From: Herbaspirillum rhizosphaerae
GTDB lineage: Bacteria > Pseudomonadota > Gammaproteobacteria > Burkholderiales > Burkholderiaceae_D
Length of the DNA: 64,000 nt
Assembly: GCF_001189965.1 (NCBI RefSeq)
Contig: NZ_LFLU01000007.1
Location: forward strand, 170,522-234,521
Reading direction: 5' to 3'
The notes under the pieces were generated by a model, which made no database searches, was not told the origin of the DNA, and worked only from the letters and a program-made list of their open reading frames with translations. The position numbers and the translations under genes are program-made. This document shows positions 35,686 to 44,509 of the stretch, piece after piece (positions within the stretch are counted from its first letter, which is position 1; every line of letters starts with the position of its first letter).

Positions 35686-38175
35686 TTAAGCGCTTCTGAT
35701 CAGCACCGGCTCTTGCGTTTTTTGCAATGCCGCGCCCATGTCCAGATCGGCGCCGAAGTCATCCACCTGCACCGTAATGTTGCCGTAGTGGGCGAAGTCG
35801 TCCAGCACCACCCGCTCGTCGGCGCTGATCAGGCCTTGCTCCATCGCGCGCGCATTCCAGCGCCGCATCTCGATCAGGCTTTGCGGTACGGGCGGCAAGA
35901 CGCCTTCCTTGATGGATGGCTTGAGGCGCGTTTCGATTTCATGCACTTGCGGGAGCAAATTGAAGGCGCGCTCGCCGCTGCCCAAGGGATCCGTCCCGGC
36001 GTCGGGCTGGTAAATGTCCGCCACCAGACGGTCGCGCGACGCGCCCGGGGTCTGCATCGCCACGGCGACTTCGCTCGCCAGCCGGTCCGACGGTTTGCGA
36101 TACGACAGACCGAGCGGGAACATCCAGATGCGCAAGGCCAGCGCGATGAAGGGATTGGGGAAGTTGTCGAGCACTTCGAGCATGGCTTCCTGCGCGCGGT
36201 ACAGCGCGTCCTGCACCGACCATTCCAGATACGGCAGGTCGTTGCGCTGGCGGCCGTCGTCTTCATAACGCTTGAGCGTGGCGGAGATCAGGTACAGCTG
36301 CGACAACACGTCGCCCAGCCGCGCTGAAATACGCTCGCGGAATTTGAGCGAGCCGCCCAGCACCAGCATCGACACATCCGTCAGCAACGAGAAACAAGCC
36401 GACATGCGCGACACGGCGCGGTAGTAGACGCGCGTCTCTTCCGCTGCCTGGGCCGGCGCGCCGGCCAGCAAACCCGCGCTCAGGCCGAAAACCAGCGAGC
36501 GCGCCATGTTGGCGGCGACGAAGCTCAGATGGCCGAAGAAGGCCTTGTCGAAATCTTCCAGCGCGCGATCATGGTCAGGATCGTTGGCCGCCGCCATTTC
36601 CTTGAGCACGTAGGGATGGCAGCGAATCGCGCCCTGCCCGAAAATAATCAGGCAGCGCGTCAGGATGTTGGCGCCTTCGACCGTGATGGCGATCGGGATC
36701 TGCTGATACACGCGCGCCAGGAAATTACCCGGCCCCATGCAGATGCCCTTGCCGCCGATGACGTCCATGCCGTCGTTGACGACGATGCGGCCGCGTTCGG
36801 TGACGTGGTATTTGGAGATCGCCGAAATCACCGACGGCTTCTCGCCCGCATCGACGGCCAGCGAGGACATGCGGCGCGTCGCATCCATCATGTAGAGATT
36901 GCCGCCCATGCGCGCCAGCGCTTCCTGTATGCCTTCGAACTTGCCGATGGCGATCTTGAATTGCCGGCGCATGGCGGCGTAGGCGCTGGTGCCGCGCACC
37001 GCCATCTTGGAAAAACCGACGCTGGACGACGGCAGCGAAATGGCGCGGCCGGCGGCCAGACATTCCATCAGCATGCGCCAGCCCTTGCCGACCTGCGCCT
37101 GCCCGCCGATGACCCAGTCGAGCGGGATGAAGACATTCTCGCCCGAGGTCGGGCCGTTCTGGAACACGGCGTTCAGCGGCCAGTGGCGGCGACCGGTGAC
37201 GACGCCCGGATGCTTGGTCGGAATCAGCGCGCAGGTGATGCCCGGTTCTGCACTGCCGCCCAGCAGATGGTCGGGATCGAGCGCGCGGAACGCCAGGCCG
37301 AGCACGGTGGCGACCGGCGCCAGCGTGATGTAGCGCTTGTTCCAGGTGACGCGGAAGCCCAGCACTTCGCGGCCTTCGTGCATGCCCTTGCAGACGATGC
37401 CGACATCGGGAATCGCCGCCGCGTCGGAACCGGCATAGGGGCTGGTCAGGGCGAAGCAGGGAATTTCCTCGCCGCGCGCCAGGCGCGGCAGGTAGTGGTT
37501 CTTCTGTTCTTCGGTGCCGTAGTGCAGCAGCAATTCCGCCGGTCCCAGCGAGTTGGGCACCATCACCGAAATCGCCGCGACCGAACAGCGCGACGACAGC
37601 TTCATGATCACCTGCGAATGCATGTAGGCGGAGAACTGCTTGCCGCCGTATTGCCTGGGAATGATCATGCCGAGGAAGCCCTTGTCCTTGACGAATTGCC
37701 AGGCTTCGGGCTGCAGGTCTTGCCAGGCGACGGTGGTGTCCCAATCGCTGACCATGGCGCACAGTTGCGTGACTTCGTTGTCGAGGAAGGATTGCTCTTC
37801 CGCCGTCAGTGTCGGCGGCGGCAGCTGCATGAGCTTGTTCCAGTCGGGCTTGCCGGAGAACAGGTCGGCATCCCACCAGACCGTGCCAGCTTCGATGGCG
37901 TCGCGCTCGGTGTCGGACATGCTGGGCAAAATCTTGCGGAAGACATCCAGCGCCGGCCGCGTGATCAGGGTCTGGCGTATCGACTTGATGGCGATCAGCA
38001 AGGTCGGCACGCACAGCAGAATCGCCAGCAGCACGCAGACCACGGCGTTGGCCTGGTCGGTGACGCCGCCTATCCATATCCAGGCCAGTTCGGCCACCAG
38101 CCAGGTCCACGCGCCGACACGCATCATCATCAATGCCAGGGCGCCCGCTACGAAAACAATGAGCCACAAAATCAT
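35686..38175 (-). CDS. fadE: Membrane-associated acyl-CoA dehydrogenase (FadE)
   Basis: An 829-residue FadE-type acyl-CoA dehydrogenase, first step of fatty acid beta-oxidation. Residues 1-75 hold two or three hydrophobic segments anchoring it to the inner membrane (WLIVFVAGALALMM, WIWIGG, VVCVLLAILLCVPTLLI). The dehydrogenase core runs from about 95 to 520 (GMIIPRQYGGKQFS, FALTSPYAGSDAA, VEGANILTRCLI). The long C-terminal extension is typical of FadE (about 815). Start at 38175 has GGGAGACTC. No fad operon partners are nearby. Confidence 0.95.
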   Translation of the reverse strand: MILWLIVFVAGALALMMMRVGAWTWLVAELAWIWIGGVTDQANAVVCVLLAILLCVPTLLIAIKSIRQTLITRPALDVFRKILPSMSDTERDAIEAGTVWWDADLFSGKPDWNKLMQLPPPTLTAEEQSFLDNEVTQLCAMVSDWDTTVAWQDLQPEAWQFVKDKGFLGMIIPRQYGGKQFSAYMHSQVIMKLSSRCSVAAISVMVPNSLGPAELLLHYGTEEQKNHYLPRLARGEEIPCFALTSPYAGSDAAAIPDVGIVCKGMHEGREVLGFRVTWNKRYITLAPVATVLGLAFRALDPDHLLGGSAEPGITCALIPTKHPGVVTGRRHWPLNAVFQNGPTSGENVFIPLDWVIGGQAQVGKGWRMLMECLAAGRAISLPSSSVGFSKMAVRGTSAYAAMRRQFKIAIGKFEGIQEALARMGGNLYMMDATRRMSSLAVDAGEKPSVISAISKYHVTERGRIVVNDGMDVIGGKGICMGPGNFLARVYQQIPIAITVEGANILTRCLIIFGQGAIRCHPYVLKEMAAANDPDHDRALEDFDKAFFGHLSFVAANMARSLVFGLSAGLLAGAPAQAAEETRVYYRAVSRMSACFSLLTDVSMLVLGGSLKFRERISARLGDVLSQLYLISATLKRYEDDGRQRNDLPYLEWSVQDALYRAQEAMLEVLDNFPNPFIALALRIWMFPLGLSYRKPSDRLASEVAVAMQTPGASRDRLVADIYQPDAGTDPLGSGERAFNLLPQVHEIETRLKPSIKEGVLPPVPQSLIEMRRWNARAMEQGLISADERVVLDDFAHYGNITVQVDDFGADLDMGAALQKTQEPVLIRSA

Positions 38176-38580
38176 GAGAGTCTCCCGTTCGAAATTGCTG
38201 TTATCTGCGTGACAACACTGCAACATGCAAAGTGCAAAGTGCAGGCTTCACGCTGCTTATGATGCAAAGAACGATGCAAACGAGGATGCGGTAAGAACGC
38301 TCAGTCCCGGGCATGCCAGGCACTGAGCGTATTGAGATCTTCCCACAGAAGTTGCGATTGTGAAAACCCTCGCACCAGTTCCATGTGCGATGTTTGCCGC
38401 TTCCTTCCTGCGCTTATCCTTGATGACCGCATTTCTCCGCAGAAATTCATTCTTTCCCGGTTTCCGGCGATCTGGATGTGCGGAAACCATCCCGCCGGGC
38501 CCGCGTCCATTACAATCTCGCTTAATCCGCTTATTCAGCAGAAACTCGGCAGAACTTCAGCAGCAATCAAGGAAACGATC
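38176..38580. other. Divergent intergenic region without a supported gene
   Basis: 405 bases between fadE and the rightward YpfJ gene. Overlapping short frames exist on both strands (for example 38257-38490 leftward), but none has a ribosome-binding site or a recognisable product. It should contain both promoters; I could not fix a convincing -35/-10 pair. Confidence 0.4.
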
Positions 38581-39471
38581 ATGAAATGGGAAGGCAATCG
38601 CGAAAGCGACAACGTGGAAGACCGCCGCGGTGAAGACAGTAGCGGCGGAGGCGGCGGTTTCTCCTTCGGCGGCGGCCGCTCGATCGGGCTGGGCGGCATC
38701 GCGGTGGCGCTGGTGGCGTCCTACTTCCTCGGCATCAATCCGCTGACCGTCATCAACATGCTCAGCGGCGGTGGCGGCCAGGTGGCTCCCGTGCAGCATT
38801 CGGCGCCGGCGCACAAGCCGCCGCCGGACGATCAGATGGCGCGCTTCGTCTCGACCGTGCTGGCCGATACCGAAGACACCTGGGGCGAAATCTTCAAGGC
38901 CGGCGGTGCGACTTACGTTCGTCCGAAGCTGGTGCTGTTCTCCGGCAGCACGCCGACCGCCTGCGGCACCGGCCAGACCGCCACCGGCCCGTTCTACTGT
39001 CCCGGCGACCAGAAAGTCTATATCGACCTGAGCTTCTACAAGTTGATGCAGCAGCGTTTCAACGTCACCGGCAATTTTGCGCAAGCCTACGTGATCGCGC
39101 ATGAAGTCGGCCATCACGTACAAAACCTGCTCGGCATTTCCGGGAAGGTCGACAAGGCCCGCCGCAACATGTCGGAGAAACAGTCGAACGCGCTGTCGGT
39201 GCGGCTGGAACTGCAGGCCGATTGTTTTGCCGGCGTCTGGGCCTACCACGCCAATGAGGCGCGCCACATCATCGAGCAAGGCGACATCGAAGGCGCGCTC
39301 AACGCCGCTTCGGCCATCGGCGACGATGCGCTGCAACGGCAGGCGCGCGGCGAAGTGGTGCCGGACTCGTTTACGCACGGCACCTCGGCGCAGCGCGTGA
39401 ACTGGTTCAAGCGCGGCATCACGCAAGGCAAGGTCAGCGCCTGCAATACCTTCGAAGCCAAGACGCTTTAA
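38581..39471 (+). CDS. ypfJ: YpfJ-family zinc metallopeptidase-like membrane protein
   Basis: A 296-residue protein. A Gly-rich N-terminus is followed by one transmembrane helix (about 36-60, LGGIAVALVASYFLGINPLTVIN) and a periplasmic zincin-like domain. The metal motif HEVGHH is at 174-179 with a later QADCFAGVWA. This is the YpfJ/neutral zinc metallopeptidase layout; proteolysis is not established for the family. AAGGAAACGATC precedes the ATG. First gene of a rightward row. Confidence 0.92.
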   Translation: MKWEGNRESDNVEDRRGEDSSGGGGGFSFGGGRSIGLGGIAVALVASYFLGINPLTVINMLSGGGGQVAPVQHSAPAHKPPPDDQMARFVSTVLADTEDTWGEIFKAGGATYVRPKLVLFSGSTPTACGTGQTATGPFYCPGDQKVYIDLSFYKLMQQRFNVTGNFAQAYVIAHEVGHHVQNLLGISGKVDKARRNMSEKQSNALSVRLELQADCFAGVWAYHANEARHIIEQGDIEGALNAASAIGDDALQRQARGEVVPDSFTHGTSAQRVNWFKRGITQGKVSACNTFEAKTL

Positions 39472-39484
39472 GAGCGGGACATCC

Positions 39485-39868
39485 ATGCATATTTCCTACT
39501 GGTGCATTCTGGTCGCCGGCCTGCTGCCGATGCTGACGGTTGCGGTCGCCAAATACGGCAAAAGGGATTTCGACAATTCCGAACCGCGCGCCTGGCTGGA
39601 CAAGCAGACCGGCCTGCGCCGCCGCGCCGATTATGCGCACCGCAATCATTTCGAGGCGCTGCCCTTCTTTGCCGCCGCCGTGCTTGTCGCCCAGCAGACC
39701 GGCGCCGCGCAGCAATGGATCGACGGCCTGGCGATGGCTTTCATCGCTGCCCGCCTGATCTACACTGCGCTTTATCTGAACGACTTGCCGAGCCTGCGCT
39801 CGCTGTCGTGGACCGTCGGCTATGCCTGCGTGATCGGCTTGTTTGCCGTTTCCGCCCTACACTCTTGA
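39485..39868 (+). CDS. MAPEG family membrane protein
   Basis: A 127-residue four-helix membrane protein. The signature region R-A-x-x-A-H-x-N-x-x-E (RADYAHRNHFEALPFFAAAVL) is present around residues 48-68, with hydrophobic segments at 3-22, 60-78, 85-100 and 108-125. Bacterial MAPEG proteins are mostly uncharacterised; some are glutathione-dependent. Starts 13 nt after ypfJ, so probably the same transcript. Confidence 0.9.
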   Translation: MHISYWCILVAGLLPMLTVAVAKYGKRDFDNSEPRAWLDKQTGLRRRADYAHRNHFEALPFFAAAVLVAQQTGAAQQWIDGLAMAFIAARLIYTALYLNDLPSLRSLSWTVGYACVIGLFAVSALHS

Positions 39869-39881
39869 TATTCCATCCGCC

Positions 39882-40151
39882 ATGAGCAACGCCAGCATCC
39901 AAAACCTGCACGACGCCCTCAACGCCCTGCGCGACGGCGACATCAACGTCGCCGCTTTCTGCACCGCCTGGCGCGCGCAGAGCGACTTGCTCAAGCGCCT
40001 GCCGCCGCGCTACGAAGAAGTCGCCGAAGACCTGCTCGGCCGCCTGGAAGCAGGCAGCCTGTTTACCGAAGAAAGCTGTTCCTTCAGCCAGGAAGACCTG
40101 CTGAATAATCTGGCCGTGTGGTTGCACAAGGCTGAGAAGACGCTGGTTTGA
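39882..40151 (+). CDS. Small acidic conserved hypothetical protein
   Basis: An 89-residue helical, acidic protein (LHDALNALRDGDINVAAFCTAWR, LLGRLEAGSLFTEESCSFSQEDLLNNLAVWLHKAEKTL). Start chosen at ATG 39882, 13 nt after the MAPEG stop; there is no strong ribosome-binding site, but coupling could help. No domain is recognised. The layout resembles the colicin-immunity-like fold in pattern only; no claim is made. Confidence 0.65.
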   Translation: MSNASIQNLHDALNALRDGDINVAAFCTAWRAQSDLLKRLPPRYEEVAEDLLGRLEAGSLFTEESCSFSQEDLLNNLAVWLHKAEKTLV

Positions 40152-40206
40152 TTTTTTGAGTTTTGAAGTCTGTTATTGATATTGAAGTACCCACGATAAG
40201 GTTGAT

Positions 40207-40425
40207 ATGCAACACCTGGAATTCCAACTGCAAGGCCCCTACGTTGAACTGAACCAGTTGCTGAAGCTGGTCGGACTGTGCGACAGCGGCGGCGCCGGCA
40301 AAGCCATCGTCGCCGACGGTCACGTCAAGGTCGACGGCAAACAGGAGCTGCGCAAGACCTGCAAGATCACCGCCGGCCAGACCGTGGCGCTGGGCGACGT
40401 GCGTATCCGCGTGCTGGCAGAATGA
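40207..40425 (+). CDS. ybcJ: S4-domain RNA-binding protein (YbcJ-like)
   Basis: A 72-residue stand-alone S4 domain. The motif ELNQLLKLVGLCDSGGAGKAIVADGHVKVDG is diagnostic, with the KVDGK turn at about 42. It matches E. coli YbcJ in size (70). Probably binds structured RNA, perhaps ribosomal, but the target is not established. Its stop overlaps the next gene's ATG by 4 nt (ATGA). Confidence 0.93.
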   Translation: MQHLEFQLQGPYVELNQLLKLVGLCDSGGAGKAIVADGHVKVDGKQELRKTCKITAGQTVALGDVRIRVLAE

Positions 40426-41054
40426 GCGCGACGGAAAATATCGACGCCATCCTGGCGTTCTGGTTCGGCGCCGACGGCAGCGGAACCGATACCGATGTCG
40501 CTACCATCGCTGCCCGCCAGTCGGCGTCGTGGTGGGGCAAGGACGCCGCCGTCGACCGGGACATCCAATCGCGCTTTGAAGCCGACCTGCTGGCCGCGGC
40601 CGACAACCAGCGCGACGACTGGGCCGACACGCCGCAAGGCATGCTGGCGCTGATCCTGCTGCTGGACCAGTTCTCCCGCAACATGTACCGCGATACCGCC
40701 AAGGCCTTCGCCTTCGACGCGCTGGCCCAGCAATGTTGCCATCTCGGGCTGGCGCAGGGTTTCGACCAGCAACTGTCGCTGCTGCAACGCGTTTTCTTCT
40801 ACCTGCCGCTGGAGCATTCCGAAGACCTCGACGATCAGGAATATGCGGTGCAACTGTTCCGCGCGCTGGCCAAACAGGGCGCCAAGGACGATCCGGCCGG
40901 CAAGGCCAGTTTCGACAACTACCTGAAATACGCCGACCGGCATCACGCCATCATCGAACGCTTCGGCCGCTTCCCGCATCGCAACGCCATTCTCGGCCGG
41001 CCTTCCACTGCCGAAGAAACCGCGTTCCTGAAAGAGCCGGATTCGTCCTTCTGA
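40422..41054 (+). CDS. DUF924 family protein
   Basis: A 210-residue all-helical protein with the DUF924 signatures AILAFWFG at the N-terminus, LILLLDQFSRNMYRDTAKAFAFD in the middle and FFYLPLEHSEDLDDQ, then HAIIERFGRFPHRNAILGR. The fold is TPR-like. Function unknown. Start ATG 40422 overlaps the stop of ybcJ. Confidence 0.93.
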   Translation: MSATENIDAILAFWFGADGSGTDTDVATIAARQSASWWGKDAAVDRDIQSRFEADLLAAADNQRDDWADTPQGMLALILLLDQFSRNMYRDTAKAFAFDALAQQCCHLGLAQGFDQQLSLLQRVFFYLPLEHSEDLDDQEYAVQLFRALAKQGAKDDPAGKASFDNYLKYADRHHAIIERFGRFPHRNAILGRPSTAEETAFLKEPDSSF

Positions 41055-41082
41055 CATTCTTCTGTCGCTCCCACGCCTGCCC

Positions 41083-41119
41083 TCGCCTTGAATATCGACA
41101 TTATCGACATTCAAGGCGA
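41083..41119. other. Perfect 11-bp inverted repeat
   Basis: TCGCCTTGAAT (41083-41093) and ATTCAAGGCGA (41109-41119) flank a 15-nt loop made of a partial direct repeat ATCGACATTATCGAC. No T-run follows, so it is not a standard terminator. It lies between DUF924 and the pilin operon and could be an operator or a transcript 3'-end stem. Confidence 0.5.
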
Positions 41120-41253
41120 AATATCACCAAGAGGCATCAGCAAAAATTTTAGGTAGCGGAGAAATTGCGCCTTGCCGCCCTGATAGCGCACGGCGGCATG
41201 TTTTTGGCTGCTGAAATTCCCTCACAATCGAGGCTTTTTTACATGAACACGCC

Positions 41254-41820
41254 ATGCGATTCCATGTGAACGAAGTCCGCCGACAATCCCCTCAACACGG
41301 TTTCACCCTCATTGAAGTCTTGGTCGCTATCGTCATCCTGACGCTGGGTGCAAGCGGTGTCGCCGCGATGCAATTGCACGCTTTGCGCATGGCGCAGCAA
41401 AGCGGTTTTCAAACGGCGGCAACCCAACTCGCCGTCACGCTGGCCGAACTCATGCGCGCCAATCCTGCACTGGCGCGCTCCGGCAGCAGCCCCTATCTGT
41501 TTGCCTACGACGCAAGCGCAAGCTCGGCCACCACATCGGCTTCCTGCCTGCAACACGCCTGCGACAGCGTCGCCATGGCTGCTGTGGAAGTGCAAGGCTG
41601 GCAACAGCAATTGCAGCAGGCGTTGCCGCGCGCCAGGGCGGTGGTTTGCCGCGACGGCAAACCGGCAACGGCGGACAGGCTGCAATGGTCCTGCGATCAT
41701 GCCGGCGATGCCGCCATCGTGATCAAGATAGGCTGGTCCGCCAGGGAGGCATCGCCGTCGGCGGATACCCTTGTGCCGGCGGAATCGGCGCCCATGATTG
41801 CCGTCGCCGTCGCCATCTGA
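41254..41820 (+). CDS. pilV: Type IV pilus minor pilin PilV
   Basis: A 188-residue prepilin-like protein. The type III prepilin signal is HGFTLIEVLVAIVILTLG, with cleavage after Gly and the conserved Glu at +5. The C-terminal globular part has Cys residues (CLQHACD, CRDG, WSCDHAG). It is followed directly by the next gene (0 bp gap). Minor pilins prime pilus assembly and form the tip complex. First gene of the five-gene pilin row. Confidence 0.9.
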   Translation: MRFHVNEVRRQSPQHGFTLIEVLVAIVILTLGASGVAAMQLHALRMAQQSGFQTAATQLAVTLAELMRANPALARSGSSPYLFAYDASASSATTSASCLQHACDSVAMAAVEVQGWQQQLQQALPRARAVVCRDGKPATADRLQWSCDHAGDAAIVIKIGWSAREASPSADTLVPAESAPMIAVAVAI

Positions 41821-42762
41821 ATGCGATACGCCTGCCACCACCCACATCTGCCGCATCTGCCTCGATGCCGGCAAACAGGCCTGAGCCTGATCGAACTGAT
41901 GATCGCCATGGCGCTCGGCATGGGTGTTGCGCTGGCCTCGCTGGCATTGCTCAACGCTGCGAAATCCAGCTATGTGGCGGTCCATGACGGCGCGCTGGTG
42001 CAGGACACGGGCCGCTATGCGATCGACGTGCTGAGCCGCGCCATCCGGCAAGCCAACTTCGTCCCTTATGACCATCCGGCATTCACGGATTTCGCATCGC
42101 TCGACATGCGCTTGCTTGCTCCCGGCATCGCCGGACTGGACAACGCCAGACTGGGCGATCAGACGGACGCTCTCACCCGACCGATAGAGAACACTGCCAA
42201 CTACAACAGCGATGTGCTCGCGATCCGTTATTTCGGTTCCGGCGCCGGCAACAAGGCCGACGGCAGCATCCTCAATTGCGCCGGCTTCGCCGTGGCGGCG
42301 CCTGCCGATGCAACGGCGATCGCCACGTCCACCGAGGCGGAGAAGAAACGCGGCTGGAGCATTTTTTACGTCGCCGCCGACAGCCGCGGCGAACCGGAAT
42401 TGCGCTGCAAATACCTCACCAGAAGAAACAGCTGGGATGCCGAACCCATCGCGCGCGGCGTCGAAGCCTTCCAGGTGCTGTACGGCATCGGCGACCGCAT
42501 CGACGGCCCCGTCACGCAATACCGCCATGCCTCGCACATGACGGAGCAACAATGGCGGCAAGTCGTCGCGGTGCGCATCGCCATGCTGGTGCGCGGCGAA
42601 CAGCACAGCGGCAATGACGCGCCGAAAGCAGCATACGAACTCTTCGGCCCGGCCTATCGCAACAGCCTCGATCCCGGCGTCGTCATCACCGAACTCAAAC
42701 AGCCGCACAGGATGCGCAAACTGTTCCAGACCACCGTTCGCCTGCGCAACGTGACGCCATGA
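41821..42762 (+). CDS. pilW: Type IV pilus minor pilin PilW
   Basis: A 313-residue prepilin-like protein with a leader of about 19 residues and the site TGLSLIELMIAMALGMG. Length and the later WSIFYVAADSRGEPELRCKY segment match PilW. It starts right after pilV, and its stop overlaps pilX by 4 nt (ATGA). Confidence 0.9.
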   Translation: MRYACHHPHLPHLPRCRQTGLSLIELMIAMALGMGVALASLALLNAAKSSYVAVHDGALVQDTGRYAIDVLSRAIRQANFVPYDHPAFTDFASLDMRLLAPGIAGLDNARLGDQTDALTRPIENTANYNSDVLAIRYFGSGAGNKADGSILNCAGFAVAAPADATAIATSTEAEKKRGWSIFYVAADSRGEPELRCKYLTRRNSWDAEPIARGVEAFQVLYGIGDRIDGPVTQYRHASHMTEQQWRQVVAVRIAMLVRGEQHSGNDAPKAAYELFGPAYRNSLDPGVVITELKQPHRMRKLFQTTVRLRNVTP

Positions 42763-43388
42763 TGAAACACCATCGCCAGTCCGGCGCGTCCCTGCTGATC
42801 GCTCTGGTCATGCTGGTCGTGGTCATGCTGCTGGGCGTCACGGCGGCGCGCATGTCGCTGACGAATGAAAAATCCTCACGCAGCGATCGCGACCGGCAGA
42901 TCGCCTTTGAAGCGGCAGAGGCCGCCTTGCGCGATGCGGAGCTGGATGCTTCCGGTCCCCGGGGACGAATCGATGCGTTTCCGGAATTGCGCGGCGCCTG
43001 CCATGAAAGCGGCGCGTCCACAGGACTTTGCCGTGCCGGCGCTACGCCGCTCTGGAGCGCATTCAGCATGCTGGCGCCGACGCCCTGGGTGGAATACGGC
43101 CGCTATTCGGGACAGCATTTCCCCTACGGCGCAGCGTCGCTGGCCTCGCGGCCGCCGCGCTATCTGGTCGAACTGATTGCGGTCGGCAAGCCGGGCTCTG
43201 CTGCTGCGCCCGTGCTGCAACGCTTGCGCATCACCGCAGTGGGCTTCGGCACGCGAGAAAGCACGCAAGTCGTCCTGCAATCCATCTACGCCATCGACAC
43301 CGACCCCGAGCGCGCGAGCAAGCGGCCCGTCAGGCTCAGCTGGCGCGAACTCGGCAACTGGCAGGAAACCTCCCGCACCACACCATGA
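42759..43388 (+). CDS. pilX: Type IV pilus minor pilin PilX
   Basis: A 209-residue protein. A short leader ends in QSGASLLIALVMLVVVMLLGVTAARMS, the PilX N-terminal helix, followed by EKSSRSDRDRQIAFEAAEAALRDAE, the hallmark of PilX. It overlaps both pilW and pilE by 4 nt. Confidence 0.9.
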   Translation: MMKHHRQSGASLLIALVMLVVVMLLGVTAARMSLTNEKSSRSDRDRQIAFEAAEAALRDAELDASGPRGRIDAFPELRGACHESGASTGLCRAGATPLWSAFSMLAPTPWVEYGRYSGQHFPYGAASLASRPPRYLVELIAVGKPGSAAAPVLQRLRITAVGFGTRESTQVVLQSIYAIDTDPERASKRPVRLSWRELGNWQETSRTTP

Positions 43389-43858
43389 AAGAAAGCCTGA
43401 TCCCCATGACATCGCGCCTGCGCGGCTTCACCCTGATCGAACTGATGTGCGTCGTCAGCATCATTGGCCTCCTCTCGCTGGCGGCCTATCCGTCCTACCG
43501 CGGCGTCATCCTCAAGGGCAAACGGGCCGAGGCCCGCGCCGCGCTCATGCAGGCCATGCAGCAGCAAGAGCGTTTCTTTTCCCGCTACAACAGCTATCAG
43601 GCCTATACCGCCGGCGATGCAGGCGTGTTCATCTGGCATTCCGCCGGCACGGCGGCAGGCAGCGGCTATCAGATCAGCGCGGCGGCCTGTCCCGGCGACC
43701 TCATCCGCCATTGCGTGCTGCTGTCGGCAACGCCAGGCGGCCCGCAAGTCGACATCCGTTTCCGGGATGAGATCTGCGGCACGCTGACCCTCAACAGTCT
43801 CGGCGAAAGAAGCGCCGCCGGCTTGCCGGCCGCATCGGCGCCGGCGGCGTGCTGGTGA
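43385..43858 (+). CDS. pilE: PilE-type minor pilin
   Basis: A 157-residue prepilin with a short leader and RGFTLIELMCVVSIIGLLSLAAYPSY, the PilE consensus. Two Cys near the C-terminus (EICG and AACW) could make the D-loop disulfide. ATG 43385 overlaps the pilX stop. In the usual order a pilY1 gene of about 3.5 kb stands before pilE; here there is none. Confidence 0.9.
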   Translation: MKESLIPMTSRLRGFTLIELMCVVSIIGLLSLAAYPSYRGVILKGKRAEARAALMQAMQQQERFFSRYNSYQAYTAGDAGVFIWHSAGTAAGSGYQISAAACPGDLIRHCVLLSATPGGPQVDIRFRDEICGTLTLNSLGERSAAGLPAASAPAACW

Positions 43859-43873
43859 AAGGAGCTACGCGAC

Positions 43874-44473
43874 ATGCCCGCCCATCCAGTCCGCCATAAG
43901 GGCTTCACCCTGCCCGAATTGCTGGTCGTGCTCTCCATCGTCGGCATCCTGCTGGCCGCCGGCGTTCCCAGCTTTCGCTCCTACCTGCAAACCCAGCAAG
44001 TCGTCACGGCATCGAGCCAGTTCCTGTTTGCACTGAACCTGGCGCGCAGCGAAGCCATCCAGCGCAGCGCGCGCGTCGACCTGGCGCCGCGCGACGGCCT
44101 GCACTGGGAGAACGGCTGGGTAGTGTTCGTCAACAAGAACGGCGACAGTCGCCCGCAGTTCGATGCCGGCGACGAGCTGATCTACAGCCACGACGATCTC
44201 GCGACCGGCTTGCAAGTCGCCACCACGCTGAGCGACAAGTCTTATCCCTACATCGCTTACAATGGCAACGGCAGACCGCGCAGCAATCTCAATGCGCTGA
44301 CGTCGCAGTGGGGCTCCTGGCAGTTTTCGCTCAACGGCAAGGCAAGAGTCGTGCGCCTCACCCTCGCCGGCCGCGCCCGCCTGTGCAATCCGTCCGACGA
44401 CGCCGGTTGCCGGTTCAGCGGCAGCAGCACTGGTGTCAGCACCGGCGCCGGTACCGAGACGGAAAGCAACTGA
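43874..44473 (+). CDS. fimT: FimT/GspH-type pseudopilin
   Basis: A 199-residue protein with the prepilin site KGFTLPELLVVLSIVGILLAAGVPSF and a GspH/FimT C-terminal domain (LNLARSEAIQRSARVDL, NGWVVFVNKNGD). It ends with a Ser/Gly/Thr tail. In most genomes fimT leads the operon; here it closes it. Ribosome-binding site AAAGGAGCTACG before ATG. Confidence 0.88.
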   Translation: MPAHPVRHKGFTLPELLVVLSIVGILLAAGVPSFRSYLQTQQVVTASSQFLFALNLARSEAIQRSARVDLAPRDGLHWENGWVVFVNKNGDSRPQFDAGDELIYSHDDLATGLQVATTLSDKSYPYIAYNGNGRPRSNLNALTSQWGSWQFSLNGKARVVRLTLAGRARLCNPSDDAGCRFSGSSTGVSTGAGTETESN

Positions 44474-44509
44474 CCACGATCACCAATCCAGACAACGCAA
44501 CCATTTAAC

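Noticed and set aside
38257..38490. A 77-codon leftward frame in the fadE-ypfJ gap
   Set aside because: No ribosome-binding site, no recognisable motif, and it overlaps other equally long frames.
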